DNA of 64,000 nucleotides from JASHVB01 sp035508435 (lineage in GTDB: Bacteria > Pseudomonadota > Alphaproteobacteria > Acetobacterales > Acetobacteraceae): positions 1 through 64,000 of the forward strand of contig DATJNA010000034.1 in the NCBI GenBank assembly GCA_035508435.1, given 5' to 3'. A program made the translations under genes and the position numbers. The notes beneath the pieces were generated by a model. The model saw nothing but the letters and a program-made list of their open reading frames with translations, was not told the origin of the DNA and did not search any database. Position 1 is the first letter of the stretch. Each line of letters opens with the position of its first letter. Positions 16,110 through 27,608 of this stretch are shown piece after piece.

Positions 16110-18335
16110 ATGCGTCCTGCCGTGCTGCCTCTTCTTCGCCTCTGTGCCGCCGCCGTGCTGCTCGGCGGGCTGCTGGCGCCGCTCGCCGGAGCGGGTGCGC
16201 TGGCCCAGCCGGCGCCTGGCGCGGCGCCGCCGGACCAGACGGCGGCGAACCCGCCCGAACGCGTCGGCTGGCTGCAACAGATCAGCGGCAGCGTCTCGTT
16301 CCACACGGTGGGCCAGGACCAGTGGAGCCCGGCGGCGGCAAACTATCCGGTGGCGTCCGGCAGCGCGCTCTGGACGCAGCCGAACGGGTCCGCCTGGGTG
16401 GTGATCTCCGACAGCCGCATCGACATGGCGGGCGGCACCGAGCTGGACGTGGCGACGCTCGACCCCAGTGGGTTCCAGGCCACGCTGCCGCAGGGCGAGC
16501 TGTATTTGCGCCTGCGCAACCTGGCGCCGAACGAGACGTGGTCGGTGCAGACGCCGCGCGGGCTGGTGACGTTTGCCGGCGGCGGCCGCTACGGCGTGAT
16601 CGCCGGCGACACGCAGGATCCGACCCTGGTGACGGTGCTGGCAGGTTCGGCGCAGATCAGTGGGCCGGGCTTTGCCTTGCAGGTGGCGGCGGGGCAGACC
16701 GCGACGGCGACCGGCGCGCAGACCTTCCAGGGCAGCGTCGGGCCAGCGCAGACCGACGCCTTCCTGATCGCGGCCGACCGGCCCCCGCCGGCGCCGCCAC
16801 CCGGTGCGGCGGCGCCCGCGGTGGTGGCGCAGATGCCGGGCGCCGATGAGCTCTCGGCCTATGGCAGTTGGACCGATACCTCCGATTACGGCCAGGTCTG
16901 GTATCCGCAGGTTCCGGCGACCTGGGCGCCGTACCAGGAAGGCTATTGGGGCTATGTGGCGCCCTGGGGCTGGACCTGGATCGACAGCGACCCCTGGGGG
17001 TTCGCGCCGTTCCATTATGGCCGCTGGGCGCGGATCCACGACCGCTGGGGCTGGACGCCCGGCGTGGTGGCGGTGTCCGGCCCGCCGGTCTACGCCCCGG
17101 CGCTGGTCGCCTTCATCGGCATCGGCCTTGGCGCCGCGGTGGAGGCGGGGACCGTCGGCTGGTTCCCGCTGGGACCGCAAGAGGCGTACCATCCATGGTA
17201 TCATGCCTCGAACGCCTACCTTCAGGCGGTCAACCGTCGCGACGTGCGGAACCTGGCGTCGATCGGGCGGCCCTTGCCGATGGACAGCTTCCTGAACCGG
17301 GGGGCGCTGACCGCGGTGCCGGCGGCGGCGATGGCGGCGTCGCGGCCGGTGCGCGAGGCGGCGGTGCACATCGATCCGCACATGCTGGCGACGGCGCGTC
17401 CGGTGATCGGCACGGCGCCGATCCGCCCGACTGCGGCGACGGTCGGGGTGACGCCGAACTTCGCCCGCGAGATGCACCTGCCGGCGGCGCCGGCCGGCAT
17501 CGCTGCCGCGGCGCGGGTGGCGCCGGGGCCGGTGATCCATGCAATGCCGCCGGTGCACGGCGTTGCCGCGCGCGCGCCGCTGCCGCCGCTGGCGCCGCAT
17601 GTCGCGGGGGCGCCGCGTCCTGGCGGCGCGTTGCAGCCCGCCGCGCCGGCGCACGAGGCGGTGCATCCGGCGGGTGTCACCGCCGCACCGGCGTTGCGGT
17701 CACCCGGCGCGCGTGAGGGCGGACCGCCAGCGCTCGGGCCGGCAACCCCTGGGCATCCCGAGCAACGCGGCGGCGTCGCTCCCGCCGGCATAGCGCGCCC
17801 GGGCACGCTGCCGCTGGGCGCGGAACATGGCCCGGCGGCTCCCTTGCCGCAGGTGCAGAGGGCGCAACAGCCGGCGGAGCATCCCGCCGAGGTGGCGCCG
17901 CGTCCGGCCGAGCGTCCGGCGGAACAAGTGCGTCCGGCCGAGCGTCCGGCGGAACAAGTGCGCCCGCCCGCCGCGGTGCAATCGGCCCATCCGCCGGCCA
18001 TCGCCGCGCCGGCGCATCCGCCGGTAGAGCATGTCGTGCCGGCCGCGCCGCGGCCCGAGGTGCAACATCCCGCTCCGGAGGTGCTGCGACCCGAGGTGCA
18101 ACATCCCGCTCCACCCGCGCCGCGACCCGAGGTGCACGCCGCACCGCCGGCACCGCGGCCCGAGGAACGTCCGGCCCCGCGTCCGCCGGAGCCACGTCCT
18201 GCGCCGCCGCCGGTTCAGCATGCCGCTCCGCCGCGTCCGCCGGAGCCGGCGCATGTGGCCCCGCCCGCGCCCCGCCCTGCTCCGCCGCCGCGGCCCGCCC
18301 CCGCGGAGCATGAGAAGAGGCAGGAGCAACACTGA
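16110..18335 (+). CDS. Secreted FecR-domain / DUF6600-like protein with Pro-rich tail
   Basis: A 741-residue exported protein. The Sec signal peptide covers about 1-32 and ends ALA. A FecR-like beta domain spans about 58-205 (GSVSFHTVG to VAAGQTATATG). The aromatic-rich DUF6600-type region at about 250-320 has repeated W-x-PY-x-G-Y-W, GWTW and WGFAPFHYGRW motifs. From residue 450 to the end the protein is Pro/Ala/Glu/His-rich, including an exact 30-bp tandem duplication near 17900-17960 encoding RPAERPAEQV twice. FecR domains usually bind carbohydrate or sense signals; here there is no anti-sigma part, so an envelope or surface role is likelier. The ATG at 16110 follows GGAG by seven bases. 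Confidence 0.82.
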   Translation: MRPAVLPLLRLCAAAVLLGGLLAPLAGAGALAQPAPGAAPPDQTAANPPERVGWLQQISGSVSFHTVGQDQWSPAAANYPVASGSALWTQPNGSAWVVISDSRIDMAGGTELDVATLDPSGFQATLPQGELYLRLRNLAPNETWSVQTPRGLVTFAGGGRYGVIAGDTQDPTLVTVLAGSAQISGPGFALQVAAGQTATATGAQTFQGSVGPAQTDAFLIAADRPPPAPPPGAAAPAVVAQMPGADELSAYGSWTDTSDYGQVWYPQVPATWAPYQEGYWGYVAPWGWTWIDSDPWGFAPFHYGRWARIHDRWGWTPGVVAVSGPPVYAPALVAFIGIGLGAAVEAGTVGWFPLGPQEAYHPWYHASNAYLQAVNRRDVRNLASIGRPLPMDSFLNRGALTAVPAAAMAASRPVREAAVHIDPHMLATARPVIGTAPIRPTAATVGVTPNFAREMHLPAAPAGIAAAARVAPGPVIHAMPPVHGVAARAPLPPLAPHVAGAPRPGGALQPAAPAHEAVHPAGVTAAPALRSPGAREGGPPALGPATPGHPEQRGGVAPAGIARPGTLPLGAEHGPAAPLPQVQRAQQPAEHPAEVAPRPAERPAEQVRPAERPAEQVRPPAAVQSAHPPAIAAPAHPPVEHVVPAAPRPEVQHPAPEVLRPEVQHPAPPAPRPEVHAAPPAPRPEERPAPRPPEPRPAPPPVQHAAPPRPPEPAHVAPPAPRPAPPPRPAPAEHEKRQEQH

Positions 18336-18697
18336 AACCAGCGGCATTCGGCACTGTTGCAATCCCGGCGGCGGGACCTGCTGCTTCATGGCGTCGCTGG
18401 TGGCGGCATCAGAGGGGCACGCCGCCAGCCGGCACTTTGCGCTCATGCAGGCGCAGGTGATCCCAGGCGGGCGTACCGTGTGGCCGGTCCACTGCGCGCG
18501 ACTGCCAGGTCCCGACGGGCGGGCCGAGAGGTTGTGCCGATCGATCATGGCTGTGACAAATTGTAACAGATCATGCGCCAGGGCTGGCCATATCGTTAAG
18601 CGCACGTTAACCACCCGCACGCTTGTCGTGTACTCGTAACGGCCAATTACGGCACCGATAACGTACTGTTCTGCGCCTGAACGCCGGGGGGTGGTCG
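18336..18697. other. Intergenic region before the PEP-CTERM gene
   Basis: A 362-bp gap. The first 200 bp are GC-rich with no recognisable gene. From about 18545 to 18665 the DNA becomes notably AT-richer (TGTGACAAATTGTAACAG, CGTTAAGCGCACGTTAACC), making this the likely promoter/operator of the downstream PEP-CTERM gene. A GTTAA-type half-site occurs twice about 13 bp apart (18594 and 18606). Confidence 0.45.
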
Positions 18698-19393
18698 ATG
18701 CGTGCGAACCAAGGTTGCACGATGGCGATAATCGGCTTTCTGCTTCCCCTGATGTCTGGCTGGGACGCACAGGCGAATTCGATTGTCATTGCCAATACCG
18801 GGGTCGGCTCGACGGGCACCTTGTTGGCGCCCGGCTCGTCCGATCCGCTCTATCCGCTGACCGGTTCGCCGACTGGTTCTGCTTCGTCGTATGTCGTTGA
18901 CCCAGACCATCTGATTGGCCCACCCGGTCCTTGGGTTGCGGATAGCGCCGCGTCGGAGTGGATCGGTCCGGTCGCCGACCAGTCGAACTATACCACGCAA
19001 GGGATATTCGATTACCGAATGACGTTCAGTTTGACCGGATTGAACCCCGCAACCGCGATCGTCGAAGGCAATTGGTCATCCGACAATCAGGGGGTCATCG
19101 AACTGAATGGGCACCCAACCGGCAATTCGCTCGGATTCGAGGAATTCGGCGTGTTTTCCCCATTCTCGATCACCACTGGCTTCGTGTCAGGGACAAATAC
19201 CCTCGACTTCATCGTGACCAATAGTCCCGGAGGCAGCATCACCTCGAACCCTACCGGGCTTAATGTCGAATTCACACAGGCAAGCGCTGCTGCATCGACG
19301 TCGATTGCGGAACCCTCGACAGGAACGCTGATCGTGGTCGCTCTGACCGCTCTCAGCGGGTTGCTATTCCGACGAGCGCGCGTGAGCAAATAA
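18698..19393 (+). CDS. PEP-CTERM sorting-domain exported protein
   Basis: A 231-residue predicted exosortase substrate. The C terminus has the tripartite sorting signal: EPST (about 205-208), a hydrophobic helix LIVVALTALSGLLF and a basic end RRARVSK. The N terminus has a signal-like stretch up to about residue 26 (MSGWDAQA). The middle is Thr/Ser/Gly/Asn-rich with an EFGVFSPFSITTGFV / NTLDFIVTNS beta-sandwich character seen in many PEP-CTERM proteins. Its lower GC and Asn/Ser richness differ from its neighbours. The exosortase itself is not in this window. The start follows a GGGGGGTGG site. Confidence 0.8.
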   Translation: MRANQGCTMAIIGFLLPLMSGWDAQANSIVIANTGVGSTGTLLAPGSSDPLYPLTGSPTGSASSYVVDPDHLIGPPGPWVADSAASEWIGPVADQSNYTTQGIFDYRMTFSLTGLNPATAIVEGNWSSDNQGVIELNGHPTGNSLGFEEFGVFSPFSITTGFVSGTNTLDFIVTNSPGGSITSNPTGLNVEFTQASAAASTSIAEPSTGTLIVVALTALSGLLFRRARVSK

Positions 19394-19465
19394 GGCGCCA
19401 AGACCCGTTGTGACATTTGCCGCGACGGCTCGGTCGAGCCAGACGGCGCCCGATCCGCCGGGAAG

Positions 19466-19488
19466 ATGGCCGGGTCAAGCCCGGCCAT
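19466..19488. terminator. Hairpin between convergent genes
   Basis: ATGGCCGGG and CCCGGCCAT form a perfect 9-bp stem around a TCAAG loop. It lies between the stops of the PEP-CTERM gene (19393) and the FAH gene (19504) and could terminate both. The same palindrome is a common dispersed repeat in alphaproteobacteria, so a role as terminator is inferred. Confidence 0.5.
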
Positions 19489-19503
19489 TGGAGGCTCGCG
19501 ACG

Positions 19504-20286
19504 CTACGCCTCGCGTATCACCGGGTTCCGCAGCGTACCGATCTGGTTGATCTCGATCTCGACGGTATCGCCGTGCTTCATGTTCTCGGTGGCTCCCTCG
19601 GTTCCCATCCACACCACGTCGCCGGGATACAGCGTCAGGTACCGTGTCATCGCCACCAGATAGTCCACCACGCCGAACACCATGGCATTGGTGTGGAACT
19701 CGATCAGTTGCTGGCCGTTCAGCCGCACCCTGGTCACCAGGCTCTCGAGGTCCACGTCGGTCTCGATCCATGGCCCCATCGGCTTGAACGTGTCGGTGTT
19801 CTTCGAGCGCCACATGGTGCGGTCACCCTTTTGCCAGGTGCGCTCCGAGACGTCGTTGCCGATGGTCCAGCCCATCACCGCGGACAGCGCATTCTCCCGC
19901 GTCAGCCCGGTGCATTTGCGGCCGATCACCGCCACCAACTCGCCCTCGTACTGCACCTGATCCGTGGCATCCTTCGGGATGACGATCGCCTCGCCATGCG
20001 CGACCAGTGCGTTGTTGGCGCGATAGCCGATGTCGGGCTGGGTCGGCAGGTTGGGCTTCTGCCCCACCTTCTCCGCCACTTCGCGGACATGCTCCGGATA
20101 GTTCATGCCGCAGGCATAGAAGGTGGGCGGCACCACCGGCACCAGCAGCTTCACCTCGTCGAGTTTCAGCCGCGCCGGTGTGCGTTCCCAGCCATCGAAC
20201 GGCGAGCCGCGCACCGGAATGACGGTGTCGCCTTCGACCACGCCATAGGTCGGCGTGCCGTTCACTGCGAAGCGTGCCCAGCGCAT
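19504..20286 (-). CDS. Fumarylacetoacetate hydrolase-family protein
   Basis: A 260-residue metal-dependent C-C bond hydrolase/decarboxylase of the FAH superfamily. The metal ligands fit E114 and E116 in YEGELV and D145 in GNDVSER; K162 with the following DTFKPMGPW is the conserved substrate loop. GGGAGGA precedes the ATG at 20286. Such enzymes act on acylpyruvates (for example fumarylpyruvate, 5-oxopent-3-ene-tricarboxylate) in aromatic catabolism. A gentisate dioxygenase gene lies 12 kb away, so fumarylpyruvate is a possible substrate. It is divergent from an SLC13-type anion transporter, suggesting a shared carboxylate pathway (inference). Confidence 0.85.
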   Translation of the reverse strand: MRWARFAVNGTPTYGVVEGDTVIPVRGSPFDGWERTPARLKLDEVKLLVPVVPPTFYACGMNYPEHVREVAEKVGQKPNLPTQPDIGYRANNALVAHGEAIVIPKDATDQVQYEGELVAVIGRKCTGLTRENALSAVMGWTIGNDVSERTWQKGDRTMWRSKNTDTFKPMGPWIETDVDLESLVTRVRLNGQQLIEFHTNAMVFGVVDYLVAMTRYLTLYPGDVVWMGTEGATENMKHGDTVEIEINQIGTLRNPVIREA

Positions 20287-20571
20287 ATGCTGTATCCTCC
20301 CATTGCCGCTGACCGGCGATCGCGGCGGATTGCCTGACGGCGCCGACAGTACCGCGTTCCGGGGCGGCGTGCCATCGGGGCGCATGGGCAGGCGTAGCCA
20401 CCGCTGCCTCGTCTGGCGCCTGGCCCTTTCCCCCACCCTGGTCCGCTGCGCGGCCCAAGCCGGTAAGGGGAGAGGGATTCCGCCTATGCTACGCCCGGCT
20501 TGATCCAGCGCAATGCGGCCTCCCGCGGTCCGGCGCAGGCTGCGACAGTGCCCGCAGAAGAGCGATCCGCC

Positions 20572-22074
20572 ATGTCCACCACTGTTGCCTCGCCGCCGAA
20601 GCCACAACAGGGCCGGCTCGCAAAGCTGCCCCATGGCTGGTGGCGAGCAATGGTGCCGGTCGCGCTGGCGGTGCTGGTCGCCCTGCTGCCGCCCCCGCCC
20701 GGCCTCGCCCCGCACGCCTGGTACTATTTCGCCTTGTTCACCGGCGTGATTGCCGCCCTGGTCACCGAGCCGCTGCCCAACCCCGCCGTCGGCCTGATCG
20801 GCCTGACGCTGGCCGCGGTGCTGTCGCGCTGGACGCTGTACGCCCCGGCCGATCTCGCCAGGCCCGGCTTCAACGTCGTTTCCGCCAGCATCAACTGGGC
20901 ACTCTCCGGTTTCGCCAGCACCACGGTGTGGCTGGTCGGCGGCGCGTTCATGTTCGCGCTCGGCTACGAAAAGACCGGGCTCGGCCGCCGCATCGCCCTG
21001 CTGCTGGTGCGCGCGCTGGGCAAGCGCACGCTGACCCTCGGCTATGCCACGACGTTCGCCGATATGATCCTGGCGCCGTTCACGCCGTCCAATACCGCGC
21101 GCGGCGCCGGCATCATCTTCCCGGTGGTGAACAATCTGCCGGCACTCTATGACTCGAAGCCGCATGACCGGTCGGCGCGGCGGATCGGCGGCTACATCAT
21201 GTGGACCACCTTCGCCGCCGACTGCGTCACCTCAACCTTGTTCATGACCGCCTGCGCCCCGAATTTTCTGGCGCGCGACTTCATCGGCCGCATCGCGCAT
21301 GTCTCGATCAGCTACGGCGATTGGATGGCGGCATCGCTGCCCTTCGCCTTGCCGCTGCTGCTTATGCTGCCGTTGCTGGCCTACGTACTGTTCCCGCCGG
21401 AGATCAAGCGCAGCCCGGAGGCCTCCGCCTGGGCCGGCACCGAGTTGAGCAAGATGGGGCGGATGACCTGGCGCGAGAGCACGCTCGCCGTGCTGGTGGT
21501 CTGCGCGATCCTGCTGTGGATTCTGGGCGGCAGCTTCATCGACCCGACCCTCGCGGCGTTTCTGGTGCTGTCGGCGATGCTGGTCCTGGGCGTCGTCACC
21601 TGGAAGGACATGGCGCGCAACGACGCCGCCTGGACCACCATCGTATTGCTCGCAACGCTGGTGACGTTGGCCGACGGGCTGTCGCGCTGCGGCTTCGTCA
21701 AATGGTTCGCCGATTTCACCGCGACGCATGTCGGCGGGCTGCCGCCGATGCTGATCCTGATCAGCCTGGTCGCGATCTATTTCGTCTCGCACTACATGTT
21801 CGCGAGCCTGACCGCGCACACCACGGCGATGATGCCGATGATGCTGGCGGCAGGGCTGGCGATCCCGGGGCTGTCGCCGATGGCGCTGGCGATCGGCCTG
21901 GCGATGACCACGGGCCTCATGGGCGTCCTGACCCCCTACGCCACCGGCGCGGCGCTGCCGTACTACAACAGCGGCTACCTGACCCCGGCGCAGTTCTGGC
22001 GGCTGGGCGCCATCTTCGGCGTGATCTTCCTGGCCGCACTGTTGGGCGTTGGCGTACCGCTGTTGGCGGGATGA
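20572..22074 (+). CDS. SLC13/DASS-family anion transporter
   Basis: Inner-membrane dicarboxylate/tricarboxylate:sodium symporter-like protein, 500 residues with about 12 membrane spans. The first hairpin carries PSNTARGAG (SNT at 173-175). The inverted-repeat counterpart SLTAHTTAMMP sits near residue 418. These are the substrate/sodium clamp motifs of the family. The ATG at 20572 is used; a GTG at 20539 and a TTG at 20500 are in frame upstream. The last 35 bp including the stop are imperfectly duplicated 66 bp downstream. It probably imports an organic acid for the divergent FAH-family enzyme (inference). Confidence 0.85.
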   Translation: MSTTVASPPKPQQGRLAKLPHGWWRAMVPVALAVLVALLPPPPGLAPHAWYYFALFTGVIAALVTEPLPNPAVGLIGLTLAAVLSRWTLYAPADLARPGFNVVSASINWALSGFASTTVWLVGGAFMFALGYEKTGLGRRIALLLVRALGKRTLTLGYATTFADMILAPFTPSNTARGAGIIFPVVNNLPALYDSKPHDRSARRIGGYIMWTTFAADCVTSTLFMTACAPNFLARDFIGRIAHVSISYGDWMAASLPFALPLLLMLPLLAYVLFPPEIKRSPEASAWAGTELSKMGRMTWRESTLAVLVVCAILLWILGGSFIDPTLAAFLVLSAMLVLGVVTWKDMARNDAAWTTIVLLATLVTLADGLSRCGFVKWFADFTATHVGGLPPMLILISLVAIYFVSHYMFASLTAHTTAMMPMMLAAGLAIPGLSPMALAIGLAMTTGLMGVLTPYATGAALPYYNSGYLTPAQFWRLGAIFGVIFLAALLGVGVPLLAG

Positions 22075-22146
22075 GCCCCACACCGGTAACGCGTTCTACT
22101 GCTCCAGCGGTGCGTTGGCGTGCCGCCGTTGGCGGGATGAGCCCCA
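22046..22146. repeat. Duplicated 3' end of the anion transporter gene
   Basis: The segment 22046-22080, covering the last codons and stop of the transporter, recurs at 22112-22146 with two substitutions. Shared blocks include GCGTTGGCGT and GTTGGCGGGATGAGCCCCA. The second copy lies outside the gene. Confidence 0.75.
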
Positions 22147-22167
22147 CCGTGCCGCTGATGGCGGGAC

Positions 22168-22220
22168 GACACGCGTACGATGACACGCGTACGATGACAC
22201 GCGTACAATGACACGCGTAC
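22168..22220. repeat. 14-bp tandem repeat containing ACGCGT
   Basis: The unit GACACGCGTACGAT occurs at 22168-22181 and 22182-22195. A one-base variant follows at 22196-22209 and a partial copy at 22210-22220. Each unit contains the palindrome ACGCGT. The array lies in the 311-bp gap between the anion transporter and the convergent phospholipase-D-like gene; the remaining GC-rich part (22221-22385) holds nothing recognisable. Confidence 0.85.
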
Positions 22221-22385
22221 AGGGCAGTGCGGTCGCAGCCGCTTTGCCGCCGGGGCGCGGCGACACCGCCAGCGCCCGCGCCCTCAGCCGCACCCGGTCG
22301 CAGCCGGTGGTCTTTCGCGCGCGGCTCATCGGCAGAGGCGCCGGGCGGGCCGGCGGCGCCCCGCATCGCGTCCGGCGCAGGCCGG

Positions 22386-24314
22386 TCAGTTCCGCTCCTC
22401 GCCGTCGGCATGCGAGACGGTCGACTGAACCCGCCTGGCTTTCGGCGGGTGGGTCGCCGGGGGCCGCGCATTTCCGCGCTGCCGCTGCATCACCTCCTGC
22501 ACCGCGGGTTGCGTGCGGTCGGCCTGCTGCGGCGTCGATGGCGCGGGCAGCGCATCTGCGGCCGGCGAGGCCGCGAGCCAGAAGCTGAGTTCCGGCGAAA
22601 TCGGATTGCTCCCGGCATCGAAATACGTGTCCTGCCAGGACTCGTCGGTCTTCAGCGACGTCCAGGCCGACGCAGGATCCTTCGCCAGCCACCAGCGCCA
22701 TGCATAGTGGTCGTAGATGTCGAGCGCATTCGCCGCGTACGACTCGGCGAGGCTGCGGTTGCCCCTGATGATCGCCAGGTTCTCGTCATTGTTGTAGGAC
22801 GCCTGGAAGCCGAGATTGTGGCTGCCCGTCACAACGACACAGCCGTCGGTGAATGGGTCGATCACGACATACTTGCTGTGGGTGACCGCGAAGCCGGCCT
22901 TGTTGAGTTCCTTCTCCCAGACGCCGACCGGATCATTCACGCCTTCGGCCGGGATGACACGATAGTCGATCGGGATTTTCTGGCCCGAGTCGAAGGCGGT
23001 GCCGTCGTGGTCGCCCTGGGCATTGTTGCGGATGCCGACTGCGAAGTCCTCGGCCGCCCGGGCAACGGTGACGGTGCCGCGTACGAACAAGGCCGGATTG
23101 GCTTTCTGCGCCGCGGCAATCGCATCGATGATGCTTGGCTCGCCCGGCTCGAACACTACGAACAGGATTGCCTGCTTGGCAGCGGCGATCAGGTCGAAGA
23201 CCGCCTGCATGTCGGGCGGCGTCGCTTCGCCAGCATGATTCTTCGGCCGCGCATGCGCCGTGGTGGGCGAGAACCACAGGTCTACCGTGCCGCTGCCGTC
23301 TTCCAATGCCACATGCACCGGGCCGCTGGCGTCGGCATCCCGCAGCGCCGCAAGCTGCTTGCCCTCACCGTCGCCGGCCTGGGTATCGGTCGCCAGGTTG
23401 GTCCAATACCGGGTGTAGGCGGCGGCGACGCGCGGCGATCGGGCGATGATCGAATTGTTCGACTGCGCGCACAGTGCCCGGTCGGTCCAGTTGGTGGATC
23501 CGAACTGCACCGCCCGCGGCCCGCCAATGTCGAGAACCGTGAACTTGTTGTGGCCGATATGACCGCCCGGCATCATGCGGTCGGTGACATAGACGCCGGC
23601 CTGTTTGGCGGCCTCGCGCTCGGCTTCATAAGTGTCCTTGGTCGCCTCGCCGTTCACCTTTCCAGGCATGTTCGACAGGATCACATTGGCGTTGCCAGCC
23701 AGTGCCTCGAGCGTCGTGATGAGCTGCTTGTCCTCGAATTCGTAGAGCGCGCACCAGACCTTGCCGTTCCCGGCGGCGGCTTCCTTCGGCAGTGTGGTCA
23801 TTGCCTCGATCATCTGCCCGGCGAGGTCGAGCCGTAGCTGGTCGGTCTCGTTGCCGATGCGATCGAGCAATTCGGTCTTCATGCTTTCCAGGTCGCCATC
23901 GCCGTGCAGGGCACGCGCGGTAGCCTGAGTCGCCAGAATGCCACGGTTGAAATAGGCAGACAGTACGCCGCAGTCGGGTGTCAGTTGTACCACGTTGGTG
24001 GTCAGTGCACCGACCGGCATCGGCACCAGGGTGCCCGGCGTCCCGGTCATTGGCACGATGCGATAGCGGTAGGAACCGCCGCGCTTCGCATACACGTCTT
24101 TCCAGAAGAATTTCTGCACCGGGTCCTGTGCCGTGGTCCGGTTCGCGGCGGTGGCATCCTGGTTCGGGAACGTGGCAAGCGCCGGCAGGCAGATCTCGGT
24201 GCCGGCGTTGACGTCGATGCGGTAGATCGCGAACCCAAGGCAGCCGGGCAGGCGGCCGCCGAATGTCCAGGCGGCGACGGCGATGTCGTTATTTGCGAAG
24301 GCGACCGCTTTCAT
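22386..24314 (-). CDS. Phospholipase D-like protein with two HKD motifs
   Basis: A 642-residue member of the PLD superfamily. The first HKD motif is HNKFTVLD (255-262) with FGSTNWT after it. The second is HSKYVVID (479-486) with TGSHNLG and NDEN following. Both catalytic His-Lys pairs are intact, so phosphodiesterase activity is expected. No signal peptide is present, and the N-terminal 110 residues are strand-rich. The last 70 residues are a Pro/Gln/Arg-rich tail. The substrate could be a phospholipid or nucleic acid and is not decidable here. GGGGG precedes the ATG at 24314. The next minus-strand gene upstream lies 186 bp away. Confidence 0.87.
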   Translation of the reverse strand: MKAVAFANNDIAVAAWTFGGRLPGCLGFAIYRIDVNAGTEICLPALATFPNQDATAANRTTAQDPVQKFFWKDVYAKRGGSYRYRIVPMTGTPGTLVPMPVGALTTNVVQLTPDCGVLSAYFNRGILATQATARALHGDGDLESMKTELLDRIGNETDQLRLDLAGQMIEAMTTLPKEAAAGNGKVWCALYEFEDKQLITTLEALAGNANVILSNMPGKVNGEATKDTYEAEREAAKQAGVYVTDRMMPGGHIGHNKFTVLDIGGPRAVQFGSTNWTDRALCAQSNNSIIARSPRVAAAYTRYWTNLATDTQAGDGEGKQLAALRDADASGPVHVALEDGSGTVDLWFSPTTAHARPKNHAGEATPPDMQAVFDLIAAAKQAILFVVFEPGEPSIIDAIAAAQKANPALFVRGTVTVARAAEDFAVGIRNNAQGDHDGTAFDSGQKIPIDYRVIPAEGVNDPVGVWEKELNKAGFAVTHSKYVVIDPFTDGCVVVTGSHNLGFQASYNNDENLAIIRGNRSLAESYAANALDIYDHYAWRWWLAKDPASAWTSLKTDESWQDTYFDAGSNPISPELSFWLAASPAADALPAPSTPQQADRTQPAVQEVMQRQRGNARPPATHPPKARRVQSTVSHADGEERN

Positions 24315-24500
24315 GTGACGTTTCCCCCGTTGCCGTGTGTTGTGGCCGCCATGCGGCGGCTACGCTGTTTCGTCCGAGCGCGATCGGAACCGAGCCTGAA
24401 CGAGCCTCCGTGAGGCGAGCGTGAGTCGCGGCGGCCCTTGGGGTCGGCCTCGCGCGGTCGGGTGGCGTGCGCGGCCTGTCGCAGTGGACGCCCGGCTGCC

Positions 24501-25085
24501 CTACGCCGCTGCCCACAGGTTTGGCGTGACGGCACCGGAATAGCCGGAGACGAACTCGCTGGCCACTCCGGTTGTCGGATCGAAACCGTGGCGCCGCACT
24601 GTGCCGATATTGCCGCCGTACAGATGGATGGAGATCGACGCCCGGTCCGCAAGCGCATTGGCGACAGTGTGGATGTCGCCGATGTGTGGCGACACGGCGG
24701 CGATCTCGCGTGGCCGCAACCGGCACGGGTCGCCGGCGCACAAGGCGGTGCCATCCGGGGTCAGGGTATAGGGCACGGCTTGCTCGGCGCCACGCAGCAT
24801 GCCGACCAGGCCCCACATCAGGTGGTCGTGCACCGGCGTCCGCTGACCGGGGCCCCAGACGAAGCTGACCAGACTGAACCTGTCGAGCGGATCGCAATAC
24901 AGCAGGTATTGCCGGTAGCGCGCCGGGTCGGGGGCCGCGAAGGCATCCGGCAGCCAGTCGTCGTGCGCGATCAGGCCGCAGAGCAAGTCGCGGGCGGGGG
25001 CGAGGACGACGTCCTCGGCATTGCCTTCATGCTCCACCAGCCGGGTGACGGCGGCAACGAAGTCGCGCAGGCGGGCGACCGGCAT
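24501..25085 (-). CDS. Cysteine dioxygenase-family cupin protein
   Basis: A 194-residue double-stranded beta-helix Fe(II) enzyme of the CDO_I family. The 3-His metal site fits H86 and H88 in PVHDHLMWG and H139 in GDIHTVANA. The following ISIHLYGGNI is the family-typical strand. Homologues oxidise thiols such as cysteine or 3-mercaptopropionate to sulfinates. The bacterial Tyr/Cys details cannot be resolved by eye, so the exact thiol is open. Its start at 25085 is divergent from uvrB, with 168 bp between the starts. Confidence 0.82.
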   Translation of the reverse strand: MPVARLRDFVAAVTRLVEHEGNAEDVVLAPARDLLCGLIAHDDWLPDAFAAPDPARYRQYLLYCDPLDRFSLVSFVWGPGQRTPVHDHLMWGLVGMLRGAEQAVPYTLTPDGTALCAGDPCRLRPREIAAVSPHIGDIHTVANALADRASISIHLYGGNIGTVRRHGFDPTTGVASEFVSGYSGAVTPNLWAAA

Positions 25086-25253
25086 CGGTGAAGACTCCCC
25101 ATGGCGAAGGTCGTCGGAAGATTATCGCCTGTGTGGCTTTGTGGGAAGTATTTTGTTCTGCGGATTGGCGCGCACGGAGAGCGTTTTCCCCACCGTCCTG
25201 CCTCTCGACGCCGCGACCGGACGGGGCCATGTGTAGTGGGCCGAGGAGTCCCC

Positions 25254-27467
<2,214 letters not shown>

Positions 27468-27608
27468 CGAGTCCGTGCATGTTGCCGGTGCGACCAGGCG
27501 TGTGCCGCGGTCGTCAAGCCGTCATGCGTCGGATGGCAACGTTTTCTGCGGGCGCCAGTACAATCGCCAACTGGTTGCCTGCCCGATACGCCCGGTCCGA
27601 CGGCACCG

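Noticed and set aside
16074..17666. 530-residue minus-strand frame opposite the FecR-like gene
   Set aside because: It is extremely Arg-rich with no domains; it is a by-product of GC-rich codon bias in the real gene.
20287..21165. N-terminal extension of the FAH-family protein
   Set aside because: The ATG at 20286 has a strong GGGAGGA site and fits family length; the extension overlaps the divergent transporter.
25087..25253. LexA box upstream of uvrB
   Set aside because: Only one GTTC half-site was seen; the expected GTTC-N7-GTTC is absent.
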